A stretch of DNA of 64,000 nt. Source: Dendrophyllia cribrosa (taxonomy: Eukaryota > Cnidaria > Anthozoa > Scleractinia > Dendrophylliidae). The notes beneath the pieces are model-generated. The model saw nothing but the letters and a program-made list of their open reading frames with translations, was not told where the DNA came from and searched no databases. The stretch covers positions 61,412,655 to 61,476,654 of the forward strand of contig JAJLRJ010000001.1 of NCBI GenBank assembly GCA_024195265.1, written 5' to 3'. The position numbers and the translations under genes are program-made. Below, piece by piece: positions 44,801 to 53,080 of this stretch; position 1 is the first letter of the stretch; each line of letters begins with the position of its first letter.

Positions 44801-46272
44801 TTGATAAAATAACTCTCCTTCGCGTAGCAAAAGTTTTAAGCGAATGGAAGGTAGTTAATGAATGGGGCTAAACGATCTTTCACGACGCCGCTGCAAAAAG
44901 CGTCAATTAACAACTTAGGAATACTGGCGCTTGATGTGACGTGTTTACAATTCAACGTGACATTTGAGACGACGCATTGCGCGTGATAAATTCATTTTCG
45001 GAACGGAAGAAAATGGAAAGTGATAACAAAGCATTTTTGCGTTGTATTGCGGTAGTATAATAAAATAAACTTGTTCCATATTTGGCCACAAACTTCAAGA
45101 AAAAATATTTTTCATTGCAGCTGAAATGCCCGGTCAGAGTGTCCGACCAGGCTCAGCTTTTACCTGTCAAAACCTCAAATTTGCCGGACAATTGTCCGAT
45201 GACCGACTGTTATTTGCAGGCTTGATATTTATATATATATATGTATATATATATACAAGTGTATATACTTGTATATATATACAAGTGTACATTATATATA
45301 TATATAATTATATATATATATAAATATAAATAAATAAAAAAGCCGCAAATCTGACAGCCGCAAATTGGCTGGATTCGATGTCACGCTGGTAGAAAAATGG
45401 AAAAAAAAATAAACTTCCTACATTGAGTTTTTGTTCATTTTTTCACAATCTTTCGAGAAGTGGCAAACAAAATTATCTATCAAAAAAAAAATTGGGGGTC
45501 ACCGACCATCCAAGCGAGTTAAATCTAAGCAAAGTTAACGCAACGGCTGCCAGTCCTTTAATATGTGCTAGGATTTCTTCTCTTGCGCGCGCGCTCGTGC
45601 ATGACGTAGCATGTCGTTGCGACATGAATTGTGTGCGCAGTAAGGATGCGCATAAACAATTAGTGCGAACGTCCTTAAGTCTTGAGTTGTTTAGTCATCC
45701 TTACATCACATCAAGTGTACATTAAGATGGCTTGATGGGCTTAAAATACTTAAAAATGTCATTTTTAAAAACACCAGGTTTTTGGCATCCTTAGACATTG
45801 TAGTTTTAAGTGTACAACACATGATGATGACATCCAACTTTCACATGCAAATTCAGCCACAACTTCAAATTTGCATGCTGGACTTACCACCAGCTGTTTT
45901 CAAAAAAGGCGTATACATTTAAATAAATATTTAATAAAATGAATTTTAGAATTTTATAAATTTTGATGTTTGGCACCCTTGGGAATTATAGGGTTAATAC
46001 ACTGATATAAGTTGTGAAAAATAGCACAGGTCTCCCATGTTATCTCCATGTTGCTGTGTGACAACCTTAGATGTGTTGTATCCACAGGGTTACCAGATTC
46101 TGAGGTCCCTGTGAATGGTGTGGAGGGTAGTGAAGATAACATGGAGGTTGAGCAACACAAACGCGGTATCAAGCGACCAGGTGTCGATCATGAAAGTGAC
46201 GACGAGAGTGCATCTGCTGCACCTCCTGTGAATGACATCTACAGAAGTCGACAACAGAAGAGAGTTCACTAG
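20173..46272 (+). CDS. CSTF3: cleavage stimulation factor subunit 3 (CstF-77), 26 exons
   Basis: Scaffold of the nuclear CstF complex in mRNA 3' end cleavage and polyadenylation; it bridges CSTF1 and CSTF2. Coding exons: 20173-20244, 21345-21458, 21977-22072, 26803-26835, 28394-28491, 29940-30006, 30236-30270, 30396-30456, 30934-30999, 31334-31411, 32720-32800, 33682-33763, 37139-37248, 37789-37905, 38186-38260, 38685-38786, 38992-39033, 39153-39194, 39360-39420, 39813-39876, 40214-40310, 40872-40970, 41211-41352, 42216-42307, 42903-42975, 46088-46272. They sum to 2184 nt, one continuous frame of 727 residues plus stop; human is 717. HAT helical repeats span about residues 40-560 ([64 protein letters not shown]). 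A proline-rich stretch ([12 protein letters not shown]) lies near 617, and the conserved tail [14 protein letters not shown] near 711-724. All splice sites are GT-AG except the GC donor after exon 6. Exon 1 is the least conserved and its start is the first ATG in frame. Confidence 0.97.
22346..23026. mobile_element. 681 bp TTAA-flanked fold-back element
   Basis: Nearly the whole segment is an imperfect palindrome. Terminal TTAAAGTGCCAGTTC pairs with GGAACTGCCACTTTAA, ATTCAACTTGAAACAAA with TTTGTTTCAAGTTGAAT, and the arm segments GTCCAAACCGTTTTTCAA and TTGAAAAACGGTTTGGAC match in reverse. TTAA at both ends (22346-22349 and 23023-23026) suggests piggyBac-type target choice. It has no coding capacity and lies in CSTF3 intron 3. 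Confidence 0.75.
25463..25882. mobile_element. MITE family with AGAGTGATTTTCGTAAG termini, fold-back copies
   Basis: AGAGTGATTTTTGTAAGACC at 25463 and AGAGAGATTTTCGTAAGACC at 25562 are mirrored by GTCTTACGAAAATCACTCTA at 25824 and 25865. A near-perfect 70 bp inverted repeat (25494-25562 against 25602-25672) carries ACACTAATTCCATTGTTTTC. At least two overlapping or nested copies are present. It lies in CSTF3 intron 3. Confidence 0.7.
26041..26206. mobile_element. MITE, ATGTTGTGG family, copy 1
   Basis: ATGTTGTGGCTCAAATT... and ...AAATTTGAACCATATACAAC are mirrored termini. The arms AAATTTTTCAAACCAGTT and AACTGGTTTGAAAATTTTC pair. Same family as 38301-38380 and 41662-41823. Lies in CSTF3 intron 3, next to TA. 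Confidence 0.7.
26376..27077. mobile_element. fragments of the AGAGTGATTTTCGTAAG MITE family
   Basis: 26376-26506 repeats GTGAAACAGTATCTAGCAAT, ACAATGGAATTAGTGTCTAC and ends TTTCACGGTTTAAAGAAAAT, CACTCT. A further diverged piece at 26981-27075 has GAAATTAGACAAATA and ends TTTTGTGAAATCACTCTACC. The CSTF3 exon 4 microexon (33 nt, 26803-26835) lies between the two pieces. Confidence 0.6.
27841..27863 (+). repeat. poly(G) run
   Basis: A mononucleotide G tract within CSTF3 intron 4. Similar G tracts occur in other introns at about 29847-29866, 32199-32212 and 32398-32417. The rest of introns 4 and 5 shows no recognised element. Confidence 0.8.
29211..29290 (+). repeat. (TA)n followed by poly(T)
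   Basis: About 50 bp of TA dinucleotides run straight into 30 T. Lies in CSTF3 intron 5. Confidence 0.95.
29475..29560 (+). repeat. dispersed repeat, second copy at 55040-55125
   Basis: GCATTCCTGAGACCAGAAAA and GCGTTTGTGAAGTTAAGATA match the reverse complement of the 55.04-55.12 kb segment (GCATTCCTGAGACTCGAAAA, GCGTTTGTGAAGGCATGATA). Downstream in this copy is a CCGGGAGAxxx repeat (29633-29715). Element type unknown. Confidence 0.6.
30043..30196 (+). repeat. small fold-back followed by a tRNA-like sequence
   Basis: ATTCTCTATTTTCGAATTGC with TAATACACT pairs with AGTGTATTATGGGCAATTCG and AAAATAGAGAAT, giving a hairpin at 30050-30143. It continues directly into GTGGTCTAGTGGATAGGTGC, then TGGACTTAAAATCCAGA, then GGTCCCTGGTTCA (30142-30192). 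These look like a D arm, an anticodon arm with TAA in the loop, and a T arm start. The acceptor stem is not convincing, so this is a tRNA-derived repeat or tRNA pseudogene rather than a tRNA gene. It fills most of CSTF3 intron 6 (229 bp). Confidence 0.5.
31435..32010. mobile_element. 576 bp TTAA-flanked MITE
   Basis: The left end TTAAAGTGCATATGAAGTAA is mirrored at the right end (TTACTTCATATTATGCACTTTAA). TTAA occurs at both edges (31435-31438, 32007-32010). A 66-codon frame inside (31505-31705) has no recognised domain. It starts 24 bp into CSTF3 intron 10. Same terminus type as the element at 22346-23026. Confidence 0.7.
32850..33011. mobile_element. small palindromic MITE in CSTF3 intron 11
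   Basis: AGATGGTTTTCACGTTACGT is mirrored by TCACGTGAGTGAAAACCATC (32992-33011). Inside, GGTGGCAATGTTGGTG pairs with CACCAACATGGCCACC. The flanks are TTA and TAT. No coding capacity. Confidence 0.65.
34251..36405. mobile_element. large inverted-repeat element with a LINE inside its left arm
   Basis: The left outer arm (34251-34449; AGGCAGGTACAAAAGTCGGA, then repeated GGATCAACTCGGATC) is the reverse complement of 36201-36405. The inner arm 35634-35790 (AGCTTTACAACATTTAGAGC, CATCGATCGATCATATAAAC) is the reverse complement of about 36055-36200. The two left pieces join into one arm once the LINE at 34450-35631 is removed. The arms contain a degenerate 20-25 bp tandem repeat rich in GATC. No transposase is visible. 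Outer limits are uncertain; TTAA at 36893-36896 with TTAAAGTGCCCATAA suggests a separate element abuts on the right. Lies in CSTF3 intron 12. Confidence 0.65.
34450..35631 (-). pseudogene. 5'-truncated non-LTR retrotransposon (LINE), C-terminal part
   Basis: Minus-strand open frame from the junction at 35631 to 34741 (about 296 codons). It ends with a zinc-finger-like region found after the reverse transcriptase in some LINEs: [20 protein letters not shown], then [18 protein letters not shown]. The 3' untranslated part runs to a poly(A) tail, seen as T at 34450-34461. AAGTA borders both ends (34445-34449 and 35632-35636) and appears once in the uninterrupted opposite arm. This shows a target-primed insertion, truncated at the 5' end. 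The frame has no start of its own, so it is a dead fragment. LINE clade not assigned. Confidence 0.8.
38301..38380. mobile_element. MITE, ATGTTGTGG family, copy 2 (internally deleted)
   Basis: TATATGTTGCGGTTTGAAAA at the left and AAATTGAACCACAACATATA at the right, with AAACTGGTTTAAAAATTTT between. The opposite arm is missing. Lies in CSTF3 intron 15. Confidence 0.65.
39968..40125. mobile_element. 158 bp mariner-type MITE
   Basis: The left ACTGTCAAACCTCTATGAAG is mirrored on the right by TTAATAGAGGTTTGACTGT followed by TATA. TA flanks and an ACAGTCAAACCTC start are typical of short Tc1/mariner-derived elements. Lies in CSTF3 intron 20. Confidence 0.65.
41591..41879. mobile_element. MITE, ATGTTGTGG family, copy 3, inside a (TA)n tract
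   Basis: A 162 bp palindrome (41662-41823) starts ATGTTGTGGTTCAAATTTTT and ends AAATTTGAACCACAACAT. Arms TTTAAAATTTTTTAAACCAG and CTGGTTTGAAAATTTTTAAA pair over nearly their whole length. It is flanked by about 70 and 57 bp of pure TA repeat. Best preserved of three copies. Lies in CSTF3 intron 23. Confidence 0.8.
43031..45224. mobile_element. 2.2 kb element with roughly 100 bp terminal inverted repeats, hosting a nested palindrome
   Basis: The left end CAAGCCTGCAAATAATTTTT, with AGTCTGGTCGGACA at 43110, is mirrored at the right by TGTCCGACCAGGCT (45141) and GTTATTTGCAGGCTTG (ends 45224). TA-rich microsatellite flanks both sides. The interior has no transposase frame and is interrupted by the element at 43700-44592. 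Lies in CSTF3 intron 25. Confidence 0.6.
43700..44592. mobile_element. long Harbinger-like palindromic element
   Basis: Arms of about 345 bp (43700-44047 and 44247-44592) are near-perfect reverse complements. They start GGGCCTGTTTACATGGAGGG and end with its complement. The flanks are TTA on both sides (43697-43699 and 44593-44595), the 3-bp target of PIF/Harbinger transposons. The arms and centre are packed with GGGTGACC and GGCGGGCT motifs. Mirrored frames in the arms ([16 protein letters not shown] type) are on opposite strands and are not evidence of a gene. Confidence 0.8.
45225..45330 (+). repeat. TA-rich microsatellite with ATATACAAGTGTATAT units
   Basis: Interleaved TA repeats and palindromic TATACAAGTGTATA units. 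Intron 25 of CSTF3. Confidence 0.85.
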
Positions 46273-46687
46273 TGAATGTCAATTTATTAGACATTAAGAG
46301 TGCACGAATGAATCAGAATATGTGCCATGCAAGACTCACACCAGCTTCCTATCTCAAACAGAGACCCCATCTCCCTGTTGTACAGAGTTTTTTTACTACA
46401 CTGACTTGAAACTCTCTGTAATTAAGCCGACACTCTTACATTGTAAGTGTCAGTTTTATCATGGGAGTTCAAACATGTACATATACAGCCTTTTTTAAAC
46501 AACTTTTAGACTGGAGTTTAATGAAACCATGCTCTAAATCTTGCCAACTTGAACATTAAAGTGCTTCTTGGTATCAACAGTGTCAAAATGGCATTATAGC
46601 ATGTAGACTAAAATTATTTCTCTTTAAAGACCCACTTATAAGCAGGTTTAGGGCTCCATCAAATGCCCTTAATTAAACCATAGTCTA

Positions 46688-46859
46688 AAGGCCCAGACAG
46701 ACAGTGGAACTTTCCTTACAACATTGCATGCAATAGTTACAGAAGGAGAATTGAGTTCTACTTTTGTGATGTTGTGCACAACAAATTGCATTCTGTGACA
46801 CGCAAAAAAATATTGTTGCATGCAGCATTGCAAGAAAAGTTGCAGTGTGTGTCGAGGTC
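46688..46859. mobile_element. MITE 1 downstream of CSTF3
   Basis: AAGGCCCAGACAGACAGTGG with ACATTGCATGCAA at the left is mirrored by TTGCATGCAGCATTGCAAG and AGTGTGTGTCGAGGTCTT at the right. Fold-back structure, no coding. It lies in the 3' untranslated or flanking region. Confidence 0.65.
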
Positions 46860-47256
46860 TTAAAGTGCCCCTGCGATGAAATTTTTGATTTTCATTTTTA
46901 TTACATTTTCGGGTGCAATTAGACTTTCTTACTCATCTTGCCAAATTTCAATTCATTACGAACATCAGAAGTCATTTTATTTTAACATTTATTTCCGAGA
47001 ATTTACGGCCGCCATTAATCAACCTTGTTCCAAGGCTTGGTTGCGAATGGGAGAAAGTGACGTCAAAGACTCAAACATACCTCATGGGTTGAAATTATAA
47101 TTAACAATAAGTATTGAAAATCACGCGAAAAGCAACAAAAACTTTGGACTTGATGTTCATAATGGATTGAAATTTGGCAAGATGAGTAAGAAAGTGTAAT
47201 AGTACATGAAAATGTAAAAAAATCAAAATCAAAATTTGATCATAGGGGCCCTTTAA
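46860..47256. mobile_element. MITE 2 downstream of CSTF3, TTAA-flanked
   Basis: TTAAAGTGCCCCTGCGATGA, GACTTTCTTACTCATCTTGC and CAAATTTCAATTCATTACGA are mirrored by the complementary blocks at 47152-47256 (GGATTGAAATTTGGCAAGAT, GAGTAAGAAAGTGTAA, GATCATAGGGGCCCTTTAA). TTAA at 46860-46863 and 47253-47256. Confidence 0.75.
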
Positions 47257-47644
47257 AGGGACACAGTCACCTATTTTTAGTATCACTTTGAAAAGCCAAA
47301 AAACATATTTGTTTCAATGGAAACCTACAAATAATGGTCCAGTTTTGTTAACAAATACTCTATCAGTGCACAGAAACTAGTATTCGTTATTTTTGGCTGT
47401 GGATGGCCAGGATGGAAATGGATTGCAACTTTAAAAAATTGGCCAATTTTTTCAAGTTCCTCCCAAGAGTTGTGGAAAAATCACAGAAAAACTTATTATG
47501 GTTTGTTCTTCCTTGAAGAAATCACTTGATATCATCTTCTTGGTGTTCTAAGAACAATTTTATGTTTGAGCAAAGGTATTTTGTCATATATTTAGTGTAT
47601 TTTGACCAAAACACAGCAAAATCGGCACGACAATGTCCCTTTAA
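47253..47644. mobile_element. MITE 3 downstream of CSTF3, sharing TTAA with MITE 2
   Basis: TTAAAGGGACACAGTCACC at the left is mirrored by GCACGACAATGTCCCTTTAA at the right. The left TTAA is the right TTAA of MITE 2. Confidence 0.65.
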
Positions 47645-48292
47645 GTTTAAGTCTTCTTTTAAAAGATCAGCCTGTATTGTTTGTGTTTGACCATGAACGA
47701 ACATGTTTCTTGGTGGAGCTTCAACTGCACTGGCCATTGTAAACTTCCACTTTCTCTCAAACATTATTTTCTTTGAGGATCTGTAGAAACAGGAGTCTTA
47801 TGTATATTAGCACACCAGTGGAACATTGTCAACTCCTCCCCTCCTCTGCTTGACAATTTGCTTATTCTCAACCTATCCTTTCTTACACCTTCTGTTACCC
47901 ACATGTCCTGACTACAAGCCATGAAAACCAACCTCATTTAAAGGAATATGTTTGTTGTTCATACGATAAGAGAGCTTAGCAGCTAGTAGCATATTCGACC
48001 ATTAGTGCAAAGTGTATGAAACCTTTTCCCACTAGGACTTAACAAATTCATTTTGAACACCATGGTGGTGTTTGTTTTCTGTGATGGGTATGTTTTACCC
48101 ACATGTGTATTCAACTAAGTTAGGCTACACGACTGTCAAACAAATCTTATAAATAATTTATGAAACTCGTTGTAATAAAAAAAAAACATTTGCTTAATAA
48201 TCTGTCACATTCAGTTATTTCTGTAACATAACCAAGGGAAAAGTGAGAGATCTATGAATAAAACAAGGAAAAATAATCAAACCTCTTCCCCC

Positions 48293-48333
<41 letters not shown>

Positions 48334-49067
48334 GGAAAGAAAGAAAGAAAAATTGGCAATCGTCATAACTAAAAAAATCCTTCTTTGTGCCTTTGAATCA
48401 CTTTTATGTTTGTGTATCCTTTGGATCATGTAGAATGCTCATGGCCAAACACTGTATGTAAGAATTTCTGTCATTAATAAAATGTTTGAGATCGCAAGTT
48501 TTTGCCACCATATATCATCTGAAGTGAGTTATTATTTGTTGGATATCACACTCTGATAAGCTTCTGATATTCAAAACTTAATTAGTTGATTCTTGCATTC
48601 CTTACATATACTGAGCAGAAATTGTTTTTATTACAATGAGTTATAATAATATGCAGATAAAAAGTTTGGCATTTGAATTGGCAGATGTAATCATATTGAT
48701 TTGGCTTGTGAAAAGTTAAGCTACTGAAGTGGGCGTAATGCACAATTTGCTCACCATCATCAGCCGTCTTTTTAGGAAGACAAGAAAATGCCGTGGAAAC
48801 ACGAGCTTAGCCAAAGGGAAATTATTCTGCTGTTTCAAGTTCTCCCAAATTTCACAAGTATTTTCTATTTTTTTTTTCCATGTTTCTTTGAATATTGCGC
48901 CCTGACACTTATTTAATATTTTGACTGGGGGAGGGGGACTCAAGGGAAAAGAAACCATTCTCCTATTTTGATGTTGTAAGTGAAGTTTGACAGAAGATTG
49001 TTTGCAAAAGTGACAACACAAACAGGATTGGTTTGTGATCTTTTTTGTATTTCTAATTTTTGTATTT
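47645..49067 (+). terminator. CSTF3: CSTF3 3' flank with candidate poly(A) signals and a poly(C) run
   Basis: The first candidate signal after the CSTF3 stop is ATTAAA at 46555, followed by GTGCTTCTTGG. A better one is AATAAA at 48476-48481, followed by a T-rich stretch (GTTTGAGATCGCAAGTTTTT). Use of the second would put the three MITEs inside the 3' UTR. Between them a C tract of 30 (48294-48323) runs into A and GAAA repeats. No gene is seen here. Confidence 0.35.
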
Positions 49068-49355
49068 AAGATAAGCTGAAAGACTCAATAATTCTCTTTT
49101 TCAAACAGGAATTAATTACGCTCTTCACAAAATGTCAACCACTCTTGTACAATATCACAGAGAAACTCTGACTACCAACTATAAATAAATCCGGCTCACA
49201 TGAAAGTAACCAAAGCACTCAACATGATCCTGTCATGTGTTCGCCATTCACAACTGATCACTGATTTCTTTCCCGCATTTCTCAGATACCTGTATAAAAC
49301 GACAACTGAACCAGTGAAATACATACAAAAACTTAATCCTGCATTTCTTCTTTGT
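49068..49355 (+). repeat. direct duplicate, copy 1 (partner 57822-58111)
   Basis: From AAGATAAGCTGAAAG to CTGCATTTCTTCTTTGT the two segments agree at all but roughly ten positions over about 288 bp. No domain or transposon end is seen at the edges. Open frames in the copies (MKVTKALNMILSCV type) are not conserved in length. Confidence 0.9.
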
Positions 49356-49691
49356 TACTGGTGTACCAATAATATATGAAAAATGAACATATCTAAATTT
49401 AAGTTGACAATCTCACAGTACATGTGTTGTATTTTGGGGGCTTGAGGAAGCAAATTTATGATAAACCAACTGAACATTTGAACATAATTTAAACCAAACA
49501 TTTTTTTCTCATAATTTCCTTTTAAAACTTTGGATTTGAAACCCCACTCCCTCACGTAACTTCCAATAGCCTTTCATGGGGGAGATATTTTCTGGAACCA
49601 CACAGTAACACCGACTTTGGGCCAATTTTTTTAAACAAGGCCTAAAGCTTAACTAACGTCTAGACCTCATTTAAGAAATCGGCCCTATTTT

Positions 49692-49697
49692 TTTATT
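49692..49697 (-). terminator. BORCS5: candidate poly(A) signal of BORCS5
   Basis: AATAAA on the minus strand about 140 nt past the BORCS5 stop. It is the first such hexamer downstream. Confidence 0.5.
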
Positions 49698-49834
49698 AAG
49701 TTATTTTCCAATCAGTGCCTTAACGTCAAAAGTATTTCCATTCATTTGTCACGATGACAACAATATAAAATTGTAAAAAATGATAATCTTAGTCGTCTCT
49801 CAAGAAGCAAACAAAATAACTTTCGTCTGAATTT

Positions 49835-50455
49835 TCACTGTTGTATGCTGTACGGAGATATAGAAAATTCTTCCAGCCGTTCATCCTCTGGAAGCACATT
49901 ATTTAGTCTTTCCATCATTGGTACCAGACGTTTAAGGTTAGCGTCGATTCTCCTTAGATTTGCGTTCATTTCCTCAACCTTCCTCAACTGACCGGCGGCG
50001 TAAGATAATCTCTTGTATCTGTCACTCACTCCTCGCAAAACTGTAACACAATGAGTATCCATTTCTCGGATATGCGAGGAAAGCATTTGTTGATCAAATG
50101 CCACGGCTTCAGCGCATTGCTTCAAGTGCTTTTCATATCGCGAACACAACAACAAGCACGGACGAGGATCAAATTTATCAAAAAACTCCAACTCTCTTGC
50201 CGCAGGGACAGTAATCGTGCCTCGCAGTAGTGGATAATAGAATGGTAACTTGTTCAGGCTTCTTGTGTCAGGATCTCCGCTTTTAGAGACGATTTTTGGG
50301 CTTCCTGTCGGCGCATTAACAACCATAATGTCTTCCAGCTTAGCTCTCTGTTTCGACTTTGGTCTTGCGTCCTCCTTTTCCACAGAATACGAGGTGTATG
50401 GAACATTTGGATGACCCATTTGACCTGCTAAACTACTGCTTTGATCTTGCCCCAT
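49835..50455 (-). CDS. BORCS5: BLOC-1-related complex subunit 5 (myrlysin), single exon
   Basis: Lysosome-associated subunit of BORC, the complex that recruits ARL8 and couples lysosomes to kinesin for outward movement. 206 residues against about 196 in human. It begins MGQDQSS, an N-myristoylation signal (Gly2, Ser6) as known for the family. A conserved basic-acidic block AKLEDIMVV lies at 39-46, PLLRG at 75-79, and the hallmark HLKQCAEAVAFDQ at 110-122. The C-terminal half is helical/coiled coil and ends with NLRRIDANL, LVPMMERLNNVLPEDERLEEFS (the family end motif) at 167-199. The start codon is fixed by the myristoylation motif. There is no intron, although vertebrate orthologs are split. 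It is convergent with CSTF3. Confidence 0.93.
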   Translation of the reverse strand: MGQDQSSSLAGQMGHPNVPYTSYSVEKEDARPKSKQRAKLEDIMVVNAPTGSPKIVSKSGDPDTRSLNKLPFYYPLLRGTITVPAARELEFFDKFDPRPCLLLCSRYEKHLKQCAEAVAFDQQMLSSHIREMDTHCVTVLRGVSDRYKRLSYAAGQLRKVEEMNANLRRIDANLKRLVPMMERLNNVLPEDERLEEFSISPYSIQQ

Positions 50456-50555
50456 GCTTAAGACCTACAGTAATCACCAAATAAGCTTTCAGTAAAGACT
50501 AAATGCGTTGTTTTCGCCTTGAAACGTTTTCGCAGTGTTGTCCGCCATCTTTGAT

Positions 50556-50738
50556 TCATAAATATGTTCCAGTCTCCTCACGGTCGATGGGATCCTCCTC
50601 CCAATTCGCTATGGTCGCTGAATGAAAGTATTGAAGGCGCATTTTTACAGGGTTGGACTCGACCTGATGTAAAATATTCACAAATTCAGGCGAGAAGATG
50701 ACCTGTTTAGAGCTCTGTCTTTTTGTTTGACTCTTCAT
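50556..50738 (-). CDS. possible small ORF upstream of BORCS5, function unknown
   Basis: 60 codons from the ATG at 50738 (the frame opens further upstream at 50792, on TTG). The protein is hydrophilic, with VIFSPEFVNILHQVESNPV and a C-terminus NWEEDPIDREETGTYL. Composition is more protein-like than neighbouring chance frames, and it ends 100 nt before the BORCS5 start on the same strand, so it could be an upstream ORF, an exon of an undetected transcript, or chance. I do not recognise a family. Confidence 0.2.
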   Translation of the reverse strand: MKSQTKRQSSKQVIFSPEFVNILHQVESNPVKMRLQYFHSATIANWEEDPIDREETGTYL

Positions 50739-50946
50739 AAAAATAATACAATAAAATTGTTTATACGTAGTGGTCAGTTTCACTTCCACCAATTAACTGA
50801 TTGTCAAGTTAGGAAAAGGTAATGTACATTTCGTGACAGTAGGACGTTAACATGTGAAAAGATCGTGTCAGGATCCAATCGATCATTCCAAAAAATCTGT
50901 GGCTATTCCTCTTCTTGATTCCCTGATTATTCAAATGCAAGACTGA

Positions 50947-51369
50947 TTTTCTGACGAGGATCGCTACGCCTCCCACCTGTTTTATCTAGAACCATCAATC
51001 ATAGTCAATAACACCCTGGAACTACCTGATGAAACAGAAGGCATGTTGTACTGGGAGAAAGACCAACAGGCAAACTATGTGGCAGTCAGCAGAGAAGGAA
51101 CTTCCAAGCAAGCTTCTACTAGCACTTGGTGCGTGCGACGAGGATGCTTTTCCAAACATCCATCGTCATCTCCTCATTGCATGCACCCTACCAATCAGTA
51201 GCGCTGAAGCTGAGCGGTCCTTTTCGCTCATGAAACAGATCAAGACCTTTTCCAGATCAACGATGTCTGAAGAGCGCTTCTTAGATCTCGCTGTTATTGC
51301 TATGCATTACTTTCCAGTAGACGAGATATGCGAGAGCTTTGTAAAAGCTCATCCAAGAAGACTCTTTTA
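50947..51369 (+). pseudogene. hAT-family transposase, C-terminal remnant
   Basis: 50947-51056 in one frame reads FSDEDRYASHLFYLEPSI and NTLELPDETEGMLYWEKD. After a frameshift near 51056-51075, 51077-51369 reads TMWQSAEKELPSKLLLALGA, HLLIACTLPISSAEAERSFS, SRSTMSEERFLDLAVIAMHY. The A-E-R-x-FS motif and following L-x-x-L-A segment are the hAT C-terminal dimerisation domain (as in ZMYM/THAP12-like genes). The frameshift, lack of catalytic part and lack of ends show decay. Confidence 0.8.
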
Positions 51370-52719
51370 GGCTACATTGTTCGATTTACGAGGTATGTAG
51401 AATCAAAGGGCTCTTCAAGCCATCTCGTTAATGCGTTAGAAGGTGAGGTTAATAAAAAAAATAGGCAGTCTATGACTGCATGTAGCTTACTGCGCCTGTT
51501 ATTACTTAGATTATAGTAGGATTTCCTCCCTCCCCTTGCCCCCTGGATTTCCAAGCCGAGAGACCCCCCTCTCCTGCCCGGATTTGCAATAAAGTTTTGG
51601 AAGCCCTAAATTTACAGGTAATGAGAAAAAAAATACATGTAATCGCATTCAGAAGATTTTGTTTTTATAATTTTCAAAACCGTGGTGACGAGTGCTATAA
51701 ATTGGTGAAACATTTTAAAAATAAATATTGCGAGACGCATCATGAACCCCCGGTGATTTCAAGACTAAATCGAAGTGAAATTTTTCTAGTTCCTAATAAC
51801 TGCTTTGATTTTGCCATGTATTAGTTTTTCCTGGCTTCATAGTTTATTCAAAGTGTTGTCGCAAATACACAATTTTTCCTTGAATGAAAATGTCTTTCCC
51901 TTGAATAAAAGAGTTACACGCTTATCAGAATTCAGTGATCTTCTGCTTCCGGAAGGCTTAGCGATTTGTTTATCCTAATTGCAGCGCTAGCGTCTGCGAA
52001 TTATATTATAAACATCACAAAATAATATTTAAATTCAGCAACCTACTTTATTATATCTAGTGTTTTCTACAATTTCCGACTTTTCATGTGTATATAGAAT
52101 GCCATTCTTATCCAATTTAGTTTTGTCTCAAGAGGAAAACGCGTCAAATTATCGCATCAAAGAAACTGTCGGCCACGCAAATTTGTTCAGCATCTGGCGA
52201 ATTTCTTGCTCGACCGATTCTGGTCAAGTTTTCTAAATATTTGTCAAAAGCTACTAATAAGACAAAGAAACAGTCTATGAAATGTTTCTTACAAAGTAAA
52301 CGGACATTAAAAAATGTGACTTTCTTTACCGTAGTTTTCCAGGAATGCTTGAAAATTCTAAGTAAAGTCTGCCGCTTCGAGTATAAATTCTGAAAGAAGA
52401 CATGTCCTCACTTGTGACAAATTTCATCGCTTTCAGCTCTCAAACCACCACTACAAAGGCATAAAATTTTTCTAAAGGGCTTTTTCTTTCCATTTCGAAG
52501 TCTTAAAAGGCGTGCTTTCATTCCGGTTATGCAAAATGAACGTCTACAAAATGAAAGCGTGGAGTTCACGGGTGGCCATATTTGTTAGAAATCTGATAGT
52601 CTTCTGAGGGAACATTCGATTCGGGCCATTCGAAGCTATCCTCGACAAACGTTGAACAACCGACGAGGTTCCAAAACAAAAAAGGAGTTAAGATCGGGGA
52701 ATATCGGGTCAAAATCGGC

Positions 52720-52760
<41 letters not shown>

Positions 52761-53080
52761 ACTCACTCAAACGGATAGCATGGTAGCTTTCGTAGTTTCG
52801 TAACTCTCTTGTGGGCTTCGCACGGTACACTTGTGGCAAGTCTAAAATTTAGGACGGCAGTGAATATGCAATAACCTAAGGTAATATAGAATTGGAAAAA
52901 GCGTGTTTTTTGGAAGTGAATTGTTGGTACATATTCTGGGGGGGGGGGGGGGGGAGTACTCCCGACAATTAAGGGTAGGTGTGTGCCGCCTGATACATCA
53001 AAAGCAACCATTATAAACAATTGATAATTTTGTTTTACGAAATAATAGATTTCAATATATATTTTCTTGCTTTAAGTCTG
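51370..53080. other. intergenic, no feature recognised
   Basis: No gene. G tract at 52939-52953. A 4 x ACTC run (52754-52769). Confidence 0.4.

Noticed and set aside
48294..48323. 30-base C tract
   Set aside because: A simple homopolymer with a neighbouring A run; possibly inflated by sequencing, no function inferred.
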